35,065 bases of DNA from contig JAAHGY010000011.1 in NCBI GenBank assembly GCA_010672345.1, positions 1 to 35,065 of the forward strand. The letters run 5' to 3'. Positions 34,591 through 35,065 of the stretch are shown here, one piece after another (position 1 is the first letter of the stretch; every line of letters starts with the position of its first letter). The translations under genes and the position numbers were made by a program. The stretch comes from Cyanothece sp. SIO2G6 (GTDB lineage Bacteria > Cyanobacteriota > Cyanobacteriia > CAKZMO01). The notes under the pieces are model-generated. The model saw nothing but the letters and a program-made list of their open reading frames with translations. It was not told where the DNA came from and made no database searches.

Positions 34591-34640
34591 GGGATGTCTA
34601 TGACTCATTCGCTAGTGGTTGTGTCTGGCGTTTTGACAAA

Positions 34641-34994
34641 AGGCTAGCAGTCTACTACTTCTGGTAATGTGGGCAGTGCCCACCGGGCGCATCTCAGTTT
34701 TGCAATTTGACACCCCTCTCCCTAAATCCCTCTCCCAAGACGGGAGAGGGACTTCAACCCGACCCCCCTTCTCCCATTTTGGGAGAAGGGGCTGGGGGAT
34801 GAGGGCCAAGTACCGTTAGGCTAGCAGTCTACTACTTCTGGTAATATGGGCAGTGCCCACCGGGAGCATCTCAGTTTTGCAATTTGACACCCCTCTCCCT
34901 AAATCCCTCTCCCAAGACGGGAGAGGGACTTCAACCCGACCCCCCTTCTCCCAAAATGGGAGAAGGGGCTGGGGGATGAGGGCCAAGTACCGTT
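34641..34994. repeat. 177-bp tandem duplication (34641-34817 and 34818-34994)
   Basis: Both begin AGGCTAGCAGTCTACTACTTCTGGTAAT and end GGGCCAAGTACCGTT; each holds CCCTCTCCC-AAGAC-GGGAGAGGG and CCCCTTCTCCC...GGGAGAAGGGG hairpins. Confidence 0.95.
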
Positions 34995-35024
34995 GGTATA
35001 TTTACAAAAGTGAGATGCTCCCGG
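34860..35024. mobile_element. Putative MITE with ~20-bp terminal inverted repeats
   Basis: CCGGGAGCATCTCAGTTTTG (34860-34879) versus CAAAAGTGAGATGCTCCCGG (35005-35024): 19/20 complementary. Confidence 0.6.
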
Positions 35025-35065
35025 ACTGAAGTCGGATATCGCTTTCCCTGGGTCCAGATCATTCC

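Noticed and set aside
34612-34809. 65-aa minus-strand ORF (PLLPKWEKGGRVEVPLPSWERDLGRG)
   Set aside because: Translation of the repeat/hairpin family itself; lies within the tandem duplication, no independent coding evidence.

Overview
Cyanobacterial window (frequent HIP1 GCGATCGC octamers, dispersed palindromes, STAND/WD40 and pentapeptide proteins) with two unlike halves. (1) About 1-19.8 kb is the 3' part of an NRPS/PKS-type biosynthetic cluster, all on +: class III aminotransferase (runs off the left edge), acyl-CoA dehydrogenase, TylF/MycF-type methyltransferase, leucine-carboxyl-methyltransferase-type MT, an adenylation protein with a vestigial Cy-like N-terminus and no carrier domain (specificity residues read by eye close to the cysteine code), type II thioesterase, and three PKS proteins: KS-AT-ACP, KS-degenerate AT-KR-ACP, KS-(no AT)-DH-like-ACP. 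(2) About 20.4-34.6 kb is a signalling-type locus: HTH/NB-ARC/WD40 STAND protein, two neighbouring proteins sharing a small unassigned domain, pentapeptide-repeat proteins, a membrane protein, a STAND protein that stops where its sensor should begin, and a VIT-vWA protein with a TonB-like C-terminus. The two halves are separated by ~660 bp packed with palindromic elements. Main observations: AT decay across the PKS line with in-frame 15-bp minisatellites lying exactly at the AT deletion scars; the same class of 15-bp repeats in unrelated genes; a nested palindrome insertion whose empty site is in the same window; a 177-bp tandem duplication whose copies differ by an exact hairpin-loop inversion; and a 22-nt identical element upstream of two signalling genes. 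Everything is from reading the sequence by eye; no searches were run. I do not claim a proven new system.
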